A DNA stretch of 64,000 nucleotides from Raphanus sativus (Eukaryota > Streptophyta > Magnoliopsida > Brassicales > Brassicaceae): the NCBI RefSeq assembly GCF_000801105.2, contig NC_079514.1, positions 12,400,001 to 12,464,000 of the forward strand, read 5' to 3'. Positions 26,012-37,953 of the stretch are shown here, piece by piece. Both the position numbers and the translations under genes were made by a program. How positions within the stretch are numbered: position 1 is the first letter of the stretch; every line of letters starts with the position of its first letter. The notes under the pieces are model-generated. The model saw nothing but the letters and a program-made list of their open reading frames with translations, was not told where the DNA came from and searched no databases.

Positions 26012-27152
26012 ATGCCGTACTACACCAACAACGAGGACGACGTGGACGACTTCAACGACTACGATCCGACGCCGTACAGCGGAGGCTATGACATCACCGT
26101 CACCTACGGCCGCTCTCTCCCTCCTTCCGACGAGACTTGCTACCCTCTCTCCTCTCGCTCCGGCGACGCCTTCGAGTACCAGCGACCCGTGTTTTCTTCC
26201 ACCCACGACGAGCCCGCTGCTTACGGCGACCAGGCTGTCAGCACCGAGTACAGTAGCTACGCCCGGCCCAAGACCCGACCCGAAGGCGGGAAGAGACCTG
26301 AGTACGGTACTGGATCTGGATCTGAGTTTGGCCGGAAACCTGATTCCGGACACGGCGGAAGGACGGAGGTGGAGTACGGACGGAGGCCTGAATCTGGTGG
26401 TTATGGCGGAGGAAGGACGGAGGTTGAGTATGGCCGGAAACCTGAATCGGAGCACGGATCTGGCTATGGCCGTCGCAAGGATGAGGATGATGATAAGAAA
26501 GAGAGCCACGACCACAAAAAATATGTAAGTTTGGTCAATTTATTTATTAAAGTGGTTTTCACTGTTTGAAATTTTGAGTGTTCATGGAATCTAGAATCTT
26601 TTTAGTGAAATTTCTTGTTTCATTCACTGGATCTAGGTAAAAAAAAAGGAACCTCCTTTTGAAAGTTTCTGTCTTTGGACTAGGTTACTTTTTATTGCAA
26701 CAACCGTATTAATGGTTAATCAATGTTTTAAGTTTGAACAAACTTTGGCTCCAATCGTTATTAATATGTTGCAGAGTGGCAAGGACTCTGATGCTGATGA
26801 GATGCCCAAGATGAAGGAGAAGGAGAAGAAGAAGGATAAGGATAAGAAGAAAGATGGGTATAACTCTGGCGATGATGAGAAGAAGAAGAACAAGAACAAG
26901 GACAAGGACCATCATGATGATTATGACGAGAAAAAGAAGAACAAAAACAAGGACCATGACTATGATGAGAAAAAGAAGAAGAAGGACTATCATCATGGTA
27001 GTGATGATGACAAGAAGAAGAAAAAGGACTATCATCATGGTAGTGGTGAGGACAAGAAGAATAAGAAGAAGGATCATTATGGTAGTGATGAGGATAAGAA
27101 GAAGAATAAGAAGGATAAGCATCACAAGGGACACCGTGAATACGATGACTAG
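26012..27152 (+). CDS. Charged low-complexity protein (At3g29075-like glycine-rich family)
   Basis: Two exons (26012-26524 and 26775-27152) give 296 residues. The N-terminal half is Tyr/Gly/Asp-rich with degenerate repeats (TEVEYGRRPESGG, TEVEYGRKPESEH, FGRKPDSGHGG). The C-terminal half is almost only Lys, Asp, Glu and His with repeated DYHHGSDDDKKKKK-type units. No folded domain is visible; the protein is expected to be disordered and may bind metals or nucleic acid through its His/Lys/Asp tracts. The function is unknown. The start follows a GA-rich leader. The first exon has a different, GC-rich codon use from the A-rich second exon. Confidence 0.88.
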
Positions 27153-28619
27153 AAAACCCCTTCTTTCCTACATAAGGCATTGTGCATCGCAACTGCCAAG
27201 CTTTTAAGTCACTAGTTAATGTAACCCCACGCTCACTTTTCTCTAAGCTTTATGTCAATTGTTGTTTTGCTTTCCCATTTGTGTTATCTTCTATAAGACA
27301 TTAACATATGCAGTATGACCTTTCTAGTGATGTATTTTGGTTTAAAATTGAACCAGTCTGTTTGTTACATTCCCACCACCAATGGCCTACAAAAAAGATC
27401 GTTTTTCTTTTACTGTCTTGGCGGGTTTTACCAACCCTTCTACAGGTTAAGTTATCAAACAGGCTGACTCGCCGTATGCTAGTCCACCATAACATTAGTT
27501 CCGGATGAATTATGTATCTAAGAGGTTCTCATTGGTGTGCTAAGAAATATTTGGAGCCTCAGGAAACAAGAGTGCTTCTTTTGGTTTCGGTCTAAATTAA
27601 GAAAGTCTGATGGTAGTCATTCACAAACCGAGTTGATAGAACCTATTATGAAGATGATTAGTTAAATTATGGTGATGATATCCGTACCTAATGCAACCAG
27701 CAGAAGAAAAAAAAGTTCAATATGAGATGCAATGCTTCTAATCAATGAAGTTCAATATGAGATGTAATGCTTCTAATAAATGATGGTCCAACATTGCTTC
27801 ATTTTTATCTTAACATATAACATATATTCTATAGTAGTTAATATAATTTGGAGTTTGTCTAATTCTATATTGTAGTTTTAAATAATTTTAAGTTTGTCCA
27901 ATTCTATATTGTGTAGTTTAATATAATTGTGAGTTTCTCAGTTTCGTAGTATAGATGTAGGGTGAAAACAATAATCTAATATTAACCAATACAATTTAGA
28001 CTAACATAACTGAAGTCTTTATTATGATATTAATAAAATAGTTATAATTTATACAATAGATAAACAAAAATATTTATGAGAAAAAACTAACAAAGATTAA
28101 CCATGCTGATATATAAATGTTTTATATTTGGTTAAATAATTTAAATGAAATTGTACTAATCCAAAAAAATAGTTTCAAATTTTTTTATTAATAAAATAGT
28201 ATTTTGAATTTATATGCAAAAAGTTCAATACGAAAATGACTAATGTGTTTTTTATAAATTTAAATGCTTACAATGTTTCTGTTTTATACTTATTCACAAT
28301 ATAAATATTATGGCCCATAAAGTAAAATTTTATTGTAAATATCTATGTTTTGATATGTAATTAATAAGCCGTAACAGCAATTGTCCAAGAAAAAATTAAA
28401 GATGTTATATTTTATTTTCCTTTTCTTTGCTATATATATAAGGAAATATATTCTAGTTATTGCATATCTAAGGTAAATCCGTCCCTTTAAATTATAGAAT
28501 GTTCTATGTTATACTTATATTATTTGAGTATCAAGAAATATATATTCTGATATCTGTATCCAGTAATTTAAAATTTAGAGTTAATCAATAAGTGGTTAAA
28601 GACTTGTTAATAACTCGCA

Positions 28620-28980
28620 GTCGACTAAAGAAGATGTATAATATAATGCAAAAAATTATAGTTGTTTATGAATAGATGTATAATATAATGTACAGAAGTA
28701 TAATATAATATAGAAAAAATCATAGTTGTTTACGAACAAATGTATAATATAATGTCCAGAATTATAATATAATGTTTAATATATGCGAAAAAATTATAGT
28801 TGTTTACGAATAGATGTATAACATAATGTCTAGAAGTATAATATAATGTAAAAAAATAATAGTTGTTTACGAATAGATTTTAAAATTGTATTCCCACTCG
28901 ATGTATAATAATAGAGAGAATGGTTTTTTTTTTTACGAATAGATGTATAATATAATGTATAATGTCAATAGAGTTAAATT
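28620..28980. repeat. AT-rich tandem array with GTATAATATAATG core
   Basis: The phrase TGTATAATATAATG alternates with AGTTGTTTACGAATAG (or GAACAAATG variants) about five times, in units of roughly 60-70 bp with decay. No terminal repeats or coding sequence are seen. It could be the internal satellite of a decayed transposon. Confidence 0.7.
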
Positions 28981-29629
28981 ATTATACATCGAGTGTAAGA
29001 TGCCATATAGTTGGTTGATATTTAGTTATTTAAGGAAAGATTTAAATGAAAGGTTAAGGTATAAATAATAATGTGATGTCCAACTTAAAAATCCACCTAG
29101 AAGAAGTTGTAATGTTTCTGTTTTAATAAGATAGATATATGTTTTCCAACAAATTATTATATATATTTTCATTTAAAAATTTTACGTATACTTTTTGAAA
29201 AATTAAAAAATAAATTTCATAAGTCACTCAATATTTTCTTTTCAATTATATAAAACTAAAAAAACAAATTGATTAATATTTAGTTATGTATTTTTTATTT
29301 AAAATAATTTTAAGATAACAATAAAAATATATAGGAATTATTTTTTTATTTTAATATATTTTTAGGTTTTGGATGATTCTGGTTATTATTATTTTAATTA
29401 TTTATCTAATCAAAATAATTTAAATTTTTTTTGTTATATAAATTTTATTCATTAAGGATATAAATGATATTAACCGTAAAAATCACTTCACAAATAATAA
29501 TATAGATTTCTATTGCTAATAAAATATTATTTTAAAATTAAATTTTATTATTTAAGGAGGAAAAATTTTTTTTTACAAAATCAAAACATTTGTTATCAGG
29601 ATTAGATAAGAATAGTCCAATACAATACG

Positions 29630-29930
29630 TAAGAAGCCCAAACTCTCTGGCGAAGGCCCAAAAATACACAAACGTAAGTAGGGTTTTACAATGGGTTTAT
29701 ATATAATCTTGGATATAGGAACTGTTTGAGAAAGCAGAAACATTTTGAAAATAAATTCTTCAGTGAAACCCTAATCCTTAGCGTCTTCCGCCGTTTCTTT
29801 CTTCCCCTTCGCGGTTGCTGTTCTTATTCTTTTTCTGTTTGATTTTCGATTAATTAGGGCTTTACTATGTATGTGATTGCACAAGTACTGGGACATCCCC
29901 AAAAAAAAATTGGGGAATCTGTCTAATTAA
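29630..29930 (+). promoter_or_regulatory. Orphan promoter of the ribosomal-protein/snoRNA type
   Basis: AGCCCAAA and AGGCCCAAAA (site II, TCP-binding) at about 29635-29665 are followed by an AGGGTTTTA inverted telo-box, a TATA box (TTTATATATAAT, about 29697-29708), and AAACCCTAA (telo-box) in the presumed leader at 29766-29774. The only downstream reading frame is a 19-codon one at 29867-29926. This promoter architecture is typical of growth-related housekeeping and snoRNA genes, but I cannot identify the product. Confidence 0.45.
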
Positions 29931-31540
29931 TTTTATGTGCATAAATTAAAATTAGGGATCCGCTTTGCAGCTTATGACCCGACCCGATTTTGTTCTGGTT
30001 CTTTTGTCTCTGCTGCCAGTATTCTCCTGAAATTCTCTTTCTCAAAAGAAAGCCTTCCTGTTTCTTCTTTTCAAAATTAAATTCAAAATCCTTTTTTTTT
30101 CTAAATCAGTTTTACTGTTTTTAAATTTCTTATATAGACATGAGGCTGGTTGTTGAAACATGGCCAAACTGTTACTGGTTTTGAATCTCTTTAGACTTGA
30201 GTAGAGATTGAATCTGGAAAAGCCAATTAAAATCGAGAGGAACTGGTTTGAATATTGAAACTCAACTAAAATGGTCTCCTGGACCATTCTTGTCCAAGTA
30301 ACTAGCTAAAAATATTGGTAATAGTAATCTAAAGAATCCATGACTTTTTAGAACCACGAAACGGAGAACAATAATTGAGTGAAAAAGAAAATTGAAGACA
30401 ATAAAGCATAATAAAGTAGGATGTCTATCACTGAAAGAACTTGAACATATCGTATATCCATGTTCTTTACTAATGACTCGATCTAAGTATCAGCGTCTCT
30501 AATGGGATAATCCGATGCTTCGTGTGGTGCAAGTTTCTCCCCAAAATGCTCAAGGCAACAAACATGTCCCTGCAACATTACACAATCTTACTAGACGACT
30601 AGGCGAGGTTTCTAAACGTTCGGTACCACTGTGCTCTTAGTCCCGTTTTGGTCAAATGATCTAACGATTACTTACAGTAGGAAAGATGCGTCAAACATAT
30701 CTTACTGCAGCTGTAAGTTATCAATCACACCCACAATCAGTTGAAAAAATTTCACACTTAGGTATTTACAGTAGGATATATTATTGGTTGGTGGCCTAAG
30801 AACACACATGAAATGACACTGAAAACTTCGGCCACTGAGAGAAACATTGAACAAAATTTTGGTTTCTAACTAATCTATGTATTTTATAACAATTAACTTT
30901 TATGTTATTTTTCGATGATTGGTTTGTTTTAGTGTCTAATTTTTGATCATCTGAATTGATATAATCCAAACCGAGAAAAAAAAGAACTTTTAAACCAAAT
31001 TGGATAGTGAATGATCTTTTGTTTGTCTAAAAGTTTGAAACAAAGATAAAAACTGAATCAGGACAAACTAAACAGAAACTAATCTTTGGTAACTAAATTT
31101 TCAGATTTGAGGTATATTCTAATGTTTTTTTAGTACTGAATATCTACTCATATTAAACTGATCCAAGCTTTTACTTATCCTCATTCAATATGAATCAATT
31201 GGCTGAACTTGATTCATACCAATTTTAAATCGCTCCAAGAAAATGATTTTTTTTTTTGAATGGCTTGCCACAAGATGAATCAATACTCCATACCCTAAAG
31301 TTACAGTATTATTATGACAATTATCAATGGATTACAAATGGCAAGATAATCGATTTTCACAAGTTGATCCTTTTTTACAAAATTTTACAAATAGTCTTTC
31401 AATGTCTTTGCGTATCCTATAGTCCTAGTCTAGAATATAGAGCAAACGCATATAACACTTATAAACCCTAAAATACCTCCTAATTGTTTGTTTTAACCCA
31501 TATATACACCCCAATTTCCGATCAGTTCCAGGCCCCAAAT

Positions 31541-32684
31541 TCAGAAATTCCAATAGCAATCGACCTCAACCGGACCACCGGTTGAACCAGAAAGATGTTG
31601 ACCGTGCCAAGTTAATTCGTTTTCAACAGTACCGAACTCCTGGATACTCTTCTTAAACTTGGTTTCTTCATCGTCAAGCAACATCTTCACTATTGAAGAA
31701 TTATCTTGCATAAACAGAGGATCAGTGTATAGCAGAGAACCAATGTTCGATATCAAGTCAGTCGATGAAGAACCTAACATGGTAAGGTTACATTCATCTT
31801 TTAACTCGGAGATGTGGCTCTTGTCCTCAACGGTTGTTTGGTCGGAGAAGCAGGTCACGTTAGACAACGATCCAGCGAAAGAGGAGTCCATCAGCGGAGG
31901 TAAACCAGCCCGTTCGACTTGGTTAATCCCTGAACCGAGCCCCTGGTAGAGATGCATCTTCTTACCGTCTGCACCTTTCTGAAAAACCCTACTAATAACC
32001 CACTCGTTCTGGCATTCAACAAACAACACAAAACTCAAAAAAAAAAAGAAGCAGAGAACTCTTTCAGACACAAGTACTTAAGTTATGTTTAAATAATATT
32101 TTACCTTAGCGGTTTTAGGAAGATTGTCGGTTGAATATATGCCTTCTAAGCGATACTCGTGCATGACCCAGTTTGTTTTTGCTCCCTTAGGAGCTCTTCC
32201 TTCGTAGAAAACCAAAGTTTTCTTCATACCAACAAGAGCTTTTTCTTTGAAGATCTCTTTGTCTTTCCCTGTAGCTTTCCAATAACCGGCCTTGGTAGCC
32301 CGGTTCGTCCTTAAACCGGTTGGGTATTTCCGATCTCTCACGCAGAAGAAGTACCACTCTTTTTCGCCAATCTTAGCCTTCCCTGTTTCCACCAAAAGAA
32401 AAAAAAAAAGAAACAGAGTGAGTTAGAGATATAATACAGAGAAAAAAAAACAGAGAGGTTTAAAGAAAATAACTTTTTAACTTACATGGCAAGTCCCAAG
32501 GCTCAACCTTGTTGAGATCGACTTCACCAATGGCTATAGCGGAGAAGAGGGTGTTTAGAACCTTCGGTCTCAGGTAGTGGCTTATGAGTTCTTCATCTGT
32601 TGGGTGAAATCTGAATCCAGGTAGCAAATCAATCTGCTCTGAATCTTCTACGATCTCACAAATTCTTGATGCCTCGTAATCCAT
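31541..32684 (-). CDS. NAC059: NAC transcription factor, ORS1/ANAC059 type (At3g29035-like)
   Basis: Three exons on the reverse strand: 32684-32486, 32382-32105 and 32008-31541, giving 314 residues. The NAC domain covers about residues 20-170. Its subdomains are intact: [18 protein letters not shown] (A), [13 protein letters not shown] (B), [21 protein letters not shown] then [12 protein letters not shown] (C), [26 protein letters not shown] (D) and [11 protein letters not shown] (E). Both introns sit at the conserved NAC positions (after PWDLP-W and at the end of subdomain D). The C-terminal 140 residues are Ser/Asp-rich and end in an acidic-hydrophobic tail (VEVDCYWNF), the usual activation region. 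In Arabidopsis the gene (ORE1 SISTER 1) promotes leaf senescence. It is close to ORE1, so naming rests on gene order as well as sequence. Confidence 0.92.
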
Positions 32685-35674
32685 GGGTGTTGAAGATGAA
32701 GAGAGGGGAGATACAGAAAGAGTTTTTTGTTTATGTCAAAGAGAAACAAGAAAGTTTTTTTTTTTTGTAGGAGAGAAGAGAAGTTGGTTTGAGCAGCCAA
32801 ACTCTTATACAAGTTTGAATCATAGAAAGAACAATAAATTGTTCGACCAAAAAAAAAAGAAGAACAATTAAAAAAAATATTAGTATTGTTATATAGTTTT
32901 ATCCACCAATTATTGGTCAGTGTTTGGTATCAAATTATATTTTTTCCTATAATTATTTTATTATGATTATCCAGAGTTGGGAGAATTATTATTGTTTGTA
33001 TATAGACCAATAATATCTCAGTTATACATTAATAAATATATTTTTATCATTATTCAAGTCGATGTAGTAGACCCGATCGACCCAACCATAAACATAGTTC
33101 CAATAAAATCTATTAAATTTTATTTTCGTTTTATGCTATATTTAGCTCTTAAAAGAATCTTTTAAATCTGATTTGGATTTTATGCTATATTTAGTTCTTG
33201 ACAGTAAGATAAATGAGAAAGATGCGTAGAGCGATAGGAAACTTAAGATGTTAATTTTAAAAGATATTTTTGAAGTATTAATAAATAATTAAATCTCTCT
33301 ATTTCAGAAACTTTTTTTTTGACAAATATTTGAGAAACTTTAACATCTCAAAGCTTCAATTTGACCGGGAACACCTTACCGGTGGCTACCCATACCGTTC
33401 TGTTGATGCGATGCGATAAGAACAATTTTATCACATCACTGATGACGCTTTTCCATTCTTTAAAATAATAATTACTATTTAGAATAACGAAAGCTAGCCA
33501 TGTTTTTAGTTTCTATTTCTGGCAAGAGATCAGGATTTCGAGCAGTAACCGTGCCTCACAACTTCAGAAAAATGCTTTAACTAGAGCAACACATTGTGGC
33601 GTGGCTTGTATCATTGGTCCATATAATGAAATTTATATTTATATATATGTCCAGAAATCAAACTCTAAAACTATGTATTTGACTAACGTGCCAGATAATC
33701 ATAATATCAATAAAGCAGTTAAATTATCAAACAACGAGAACATGTAACTTGAATATAATTTTGCAAAATAGTTTATTATTTAACTTGGATATAATTTTTA
33801 CAAAATAGTTATAGACGTTACAAGTTTAATAAATTAATAATCTATGTTCGTGTGAGGGTTGTCATAACTTTTTCTGGCTATTTTAGCAAGTCCAGTATAT
33901 CAAAATTTTATTTAATGTTAGACTTTATAATTTCAATGAACATAAAAGTTAGAATATATGATGTGGAGTATAAATTCGTTTCCTACATAATTTTAATCAA
34001 TAGAACCCAAAGATGCATAAGCCCTTAGTGAAGCCTTTTGTCAACGTGACATTCAACGTATTGTATGTTCATATTATATCTATGGAGGTATCGAGGAACT
34101 AGTTTTATTGTATGTGAAAGGTGAAGAGAAATAACATGCTTACATGCACTAACTAGCTGTAATAACGGTCTATGATGTGGTGTATACATTAGTGCATGTA
34201 TCTTTTGGTTATTTTGATTCAAAGGCCAAAGCAAATACTGCAAACTCATTTCCTTTTCATAATTATAAAGGGGGGTAACAATTGTATTGAGCACTGAGCA
34301 GTATCCCTCAAAACCACGTGGAGGTTTTGTCTCTATAGACGGCAAGAGTTTCAAACGTAGTAATCATCTTCTTAACGAATGCAGATTTGGTATTTACTGT
34401 AAACGGTCAACGTCATAGCTAGAAGATGAAAGCCAGAGAAGACACGTGGTTAGATGTCAACGGTCTTCAAAGTGCAAGCACTAAGCTTTGTTCTTAATTA
34501 TTCTAATTAACTACTTAAAGTGGGTTTTGACCAGCTTCCTTGCGCGAAACATCAGTAAACGATTCGGAGCAATACGCGTGTCTATCTGCTAATGGATTAC
34601 TATGTCATCTAAAGACATGGTCCTATTGTGTTAGGCAACCCACTTTGTGGATATGTTAAAGTAATGAACTGATGATCAGCTTAATGTTTTATTTTTATAA
34701 CGGCTCAATAATATTCAAGAGATACAAAAGAAACTAATGATATATAATCTACAACGTTTGAAGCTCAAGTATCGTATTCATATGTACGGATCATGTTTAT
34801 TCTCTTTATATAATCTTGATCTTTGAGTTATTTGTACCAACTACCAACGGTGGATCAACATATTGGTCTATTTTGTCCGGTTGATCATTGGATTAACGAT
34901 TATGATTTGATTTAAGAGTTATTTGTACCAACTACCAACGGTGGATCAACATATTGGTCTATTTTGTCCAGTTGATCATTGGATTAATGATTATGATTTG
35001 ATTTAATTATGCAGAATTGTAACTAGCCATGCTTAAACTCGTACTATAGGCAATAAATATATAATATCTAATAAATATAAAATACACAAGAAAATACTTT
35101 CAAAATATGCTTAACCAAATAAGGATAGTTTTTGTTGTGATCCTGGCTTTGTTTGCCTTTCATTGAGTTGTCACTTATGTGACCAGTCTAGGTTAACTGA
35201 ATCAGCAAGGATATTTTTAATTGACGAGGACACTTAAAAAAATTTAAATCAAGATTTGGCTTAACTGGTACAAAGGTTTCAACCTTTATCCATTAGTGTT
35301 GTTGAATTATTGATATTTTCAAATGTCAGATTAATTTTTATTTGAATGTTTACTCACAAAATTATAAAATGGAGTTGGGTACATGTGGAGATATCGCAAC
35401 TACTCATTAGGGTCAAATATGGATTCACCACAGATGATCCATACTTAATGGGCCTTGACTTTTTGAGATATGCAAACCCATGTAATACTAATACAACAAA
35501 TCACAAGTCATAATTCACTAAGGAAAATTTAGAAAGAGAGCCACTTTCTTTTGATTTGCAAATAGGAAAAAGTTCCATGACTCACCAAGACAATAGTTCA
35601 TATACTGTTTTTGAATACCACTATGAGTTGAAATTTGAAACTATCTTTTGTACGAAAGTAAAATCCACATAGGA
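32685..35674. other. Region upstream of the NAC gene
   Basis: Two tail-only retroposon candidates (32827-32868 and 33306-33341) lie close to the NAC start. G-box-containing motifs occur at about 34314 (CCACGTGG) and 34440 (ACACGTGG). A 91-bp tandem duplication lies at 34825-35006. No gene is supported. Confidence 0.55.
34825..35006. repeat. 91-bp tandem duplication
   Basis: Two adjacent copies of 91 bases (34825-34915 and 34916-35006) begin GAGTTATTTGTACCAAC. They differ only at about two sites (CCGGTT/CCAGTT and AACGAT/AATGAT), so the duplication is recent. No coding content. Confidence 0.93.
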
Positions 35675-36587
35675 GATACAGGTTGTCAACCATGGATAGA
35701 ATTTCTATATGGGATCCAGGAGCTGATGTTACCTGTGTTCTATGTAAAAGAATGCCGGAGACTAGATGTAACATCCCGAGTTGTGATATGTGAAAAGGCT
35801 TAAGAGAATTGATTTGGCTACCTATGTCACCAAAGTTGACTTACCTTTTCCGGAACACATCCTGAAAGAACTCCAGAGTTAAGCGTGCTTGAGCTGGAGT
35901 AGTGGAAGGATGGGTGACCTATCGGGAAGTGATTCGCGATAGCGTGTGAGTGAGGCCAAAGCACGGGGAAAGGTCGGGTGGTGATTGCAGGGTCAGTAAA
36001 TAATGATTTCGAGCCTTGGAAAATTAACGACCGACCGTCGGATGGGATGGGGCCCACGGGCCGAGAGAGCGGGCGTGGGTGGCCCATTAGCCGTGGGCGG
36101 TCGGGGCGTTATACTAGAAGTCACTTATTCTTTGAGTGTGATTATTCTCTAAAGATTTGGGAGCATCTTACTAAAGGCGTTCTTTTGGAGGAATTCACTA
36201 ATGTCTAGTCGGAAATTCTAACTATGGTCTCGGATGTGAGAATGGAAAAGAAGAGAAGGTTCTGCCTACGCTACGCAATGCATGCAACAATTTATGCTAT
36301 CAGAAGGGAAAGGAATAGAATCAAGCATGAAGAGAAGCCACTTCCTATTACTGCAGTAATGCGAATAGTGGATAAAGGTATAAGAAACAAGCTGAGTATT
36401 TTGAAAGCAAGAGGAGTGAAGGGTTGGGAAGAAGGATTACAATTTTGGTTTAGCACCCGCATATGAAGTAGTTGAAAAAAGTTTAGTTTTTTTTATTATA
36501 TGTCTCGTTTTGTCCATATGAAAGCTACACTTTGATGTAATAAAGGTTTTTTTTATGAATAAATTTAACATTCATTCAAAAAAAAAA
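35675..36587 (+). mobile_element. 5'-truncated LINE with zf-RVT remnant, interrupted by a solo LTR
   Basis: The left part reads LSTMDRISIWDPGADVTC followed by VLCKRMPETR, the start of the zinc-binding domain found after plant LINE reverse transcriptases. It resumes after the solo LTR with SHLFFECDYSLKIWEHL, completing the C-x2-C...H-x4-C pattern. The remaining frame is broken. The 3' end is ATTCATTC plus about 11 A (to 36587). Imperfect 12-base flanks (ATCCACATAGGA at 35663 and ATACACATATGA at 36588) may be the target site duplication. Confidence 0.8.
35767..36113. mobile_element. Solo LTR, 347 bp, nested in the LINE
   Basis: The element starts TGTAACATCCCGAG and ends TCGGGGCGTTATA, near-inverted termini typical of Ty3/Gypsy-type plant LTRs. 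It is flanked by perfect 5-bp target duplications CTAGA (35762-35766 and 36114-36118). It splits a codon-continuous zf-RVT motif in the surrounding LINE. There is no internal region, so the element was reduced to one LTR by recombination. It is GC-rich compared with its surroundings. Confidence 0.85.
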
Positions 36588-36950
36588 ATACACATATGAA
36601 AACAAGACACTAAAAAAATTTAACGGTTGTAACAAGGGTTAAAATCAGACAGGCCGACAATCACTTTAATTGTTCGGTGTCCATATAAAATTGTACTTTT
36701 ATACACTATACTATTACTATATTATAGGTGAACGTTCAGCTATCACCAGCCAGTAGCTGTTTTGTAACAATGGTAATTAATCAAAGAATCTCTTCTATTA
36801 AAGAGTTGACTTTTATGTTGATCAAAAGGCCTCAAAGCAATCCCCAAAAGACCACATTTTAAAGTTATAATTACAAATCACAACACACAATCAAACCCGC
36901 ATCATAAAATCAAAATCAGATTCTCAACATCTCATCAGAGAATCCTAAAA
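36588..36950. other. Upstream region of small membrane protein gene
   Basis: AT-rich sequence with an A-rich leader just before the next start codon. No other feature is seen. Confidence 0.5.
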
Positions 36951-37214
36951 ATGGTGAGACAGAGAAGAAAGACAGAGAAAGAAGAGGAGAAGCGAGAACA
37001 AAAAGTTGGAGAACATGAAGGTCAGGAGGTGCAGCCGAGGCAAAGAAGCGTGAGCAAAAGAAACATGCAATCTCTGGTGATCGGACTCGTTGGAGGCGCG
37101 TTGACTCTGGGTGCTTATTTTCAGACGTTTGTTTCTCCTGGGAAATCTATCGGCGCCGGTCTGTTCGTCCTCTTCTTTGGCTTGCTTGTCAGCGAAGGTT
37201 TCATCTCTCTTTAA
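36951..37214 (+). CDS. Small predicted membrane protein (At3g29034-like)
   Basis: A single-exon frame of 87 residues with a favourable A-rich context before ATG. The first 35 residues are strongly charged (RQRRKTEKEEEKREQK). Two hydrophobic segments follow: about 42-59 (LVIGLVGGALTLGAYF) and about 67-86 (SIGAGLFVLFFGLLVSEGFI), joined by the loop QTFVSPGK. The clean hydrophobic pattern and base composition support a real gene. Its placement fits an annotated Arabidopsis transmembrane protein in this interval, as I remember it. The function is unknown. Confidence 0.75.
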   Translation: MVRQRRKTEKEEEKREQKVGEHEGQEVQPRQRSVSKRNMQSLVIGLVGGALTLGAYFQTFVSPGKSIGAGLFVLFFGLLVSEGFISL

Positions 37215-37953
37215 GAAAAAGAAGACTGTATAAGCAAATTAAACCTAAGCTTTTATTTTATTAAGTTTACTTGAATAGACATCAATATGAGTATCTTGTT
37301 TCATTTTTATTTCATTTCAAAAATAGTTGGGACTATCAGCTTATTGTGATCCAACCCCTAATGTTTTTACGGATTGTTATAACTTGTATACAGAGTACAG
37401 CAAAAATACGTATTGTACTAAGGATAAGTTTTGATCTATAGATCTTCTTATATACTAATACATAGTCTTGTAAAATTAATTAATTTGAGAAGCAAATGAT
37501 GCAGCAAAAACCATTTGACATTTTGTCAAAAAGAAAAAAACAATTTGACATGTTGAGCTAAAGTTGACTTACTTGGTACCCATTCTTGTAAGTTGTACAC
37601 GACAAAACAGCAGCGATCGTGAAGAAAAATGTTCAGAGACCATATACCAATAGGCGTTAGATTCGTTATTGGGCCACATAAATACGAAATAGTTTTCATA
37701 TGAACCTATGTTGCTTTTAAACTTCCATCTGACCCTTGTCCCCAAAAATATAATATATCATATATGTCCTTATAGTCTTATAGCAGCAGGACTTTGGGCA
37801 CACCACTTTCATAAGCTGTGTTTGAACTTCAACCCACGATTGACGCCACCATATATGTTGTACTTGTAGTTGATAAAAATTCCTAACTATTTACATGTTT
37901 TAGGGATCAATCTGGATTGATACATAATGTAATCCAATCAAAATGGTGTTGAC
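37215..37953. other. Intergenic region
   Basis: 3' UTR of the small membrane protein gene, then AT-rich sequence. A tail-only retroposon candidate lies at 37511-37551. No gene is supported. Confidence 0.5.

Larger units (their letters stand above)
27153..31540. other. Long AT-rich intergenic region
   Basis: A 35-bp tandem duplication lies at 27716-27785 (GTTCAATATGAGATG twice). A tandem array of TGTATAATATAATG units spans about 28620-28980. A promoter-like stretch with no large reading frame lies at 29630-29930. The remainder is AT-rich with no supported gene. The right end probably includes the NAC gene's 3' UTR. Confidence 0.6.

Noticed and set aside
26709..27192. Antisense proteins opposite the charged-protein exon
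   Set aside because: Leu/Ile/Ser-rich frames are the shadow of the Lys/Asp codon repeats on the other strand.
31230..31280. Another tail-only retroposon insertion
   Set aside because: Flanking similarity (AAGAAAATGA / ACAAGATGA) is too weak to call a target duplication.
34025..34354. 109-residue reverse-strand protein
   Set aside because: No domain, no conserved pattern, AT-rich codons and no gene expected here; probably chance.
34310..34450. Promoter of an unseen gene, from two G-box-containing motifs
   Set aside because: Motifs alone are common and no coding region follows on either strand.
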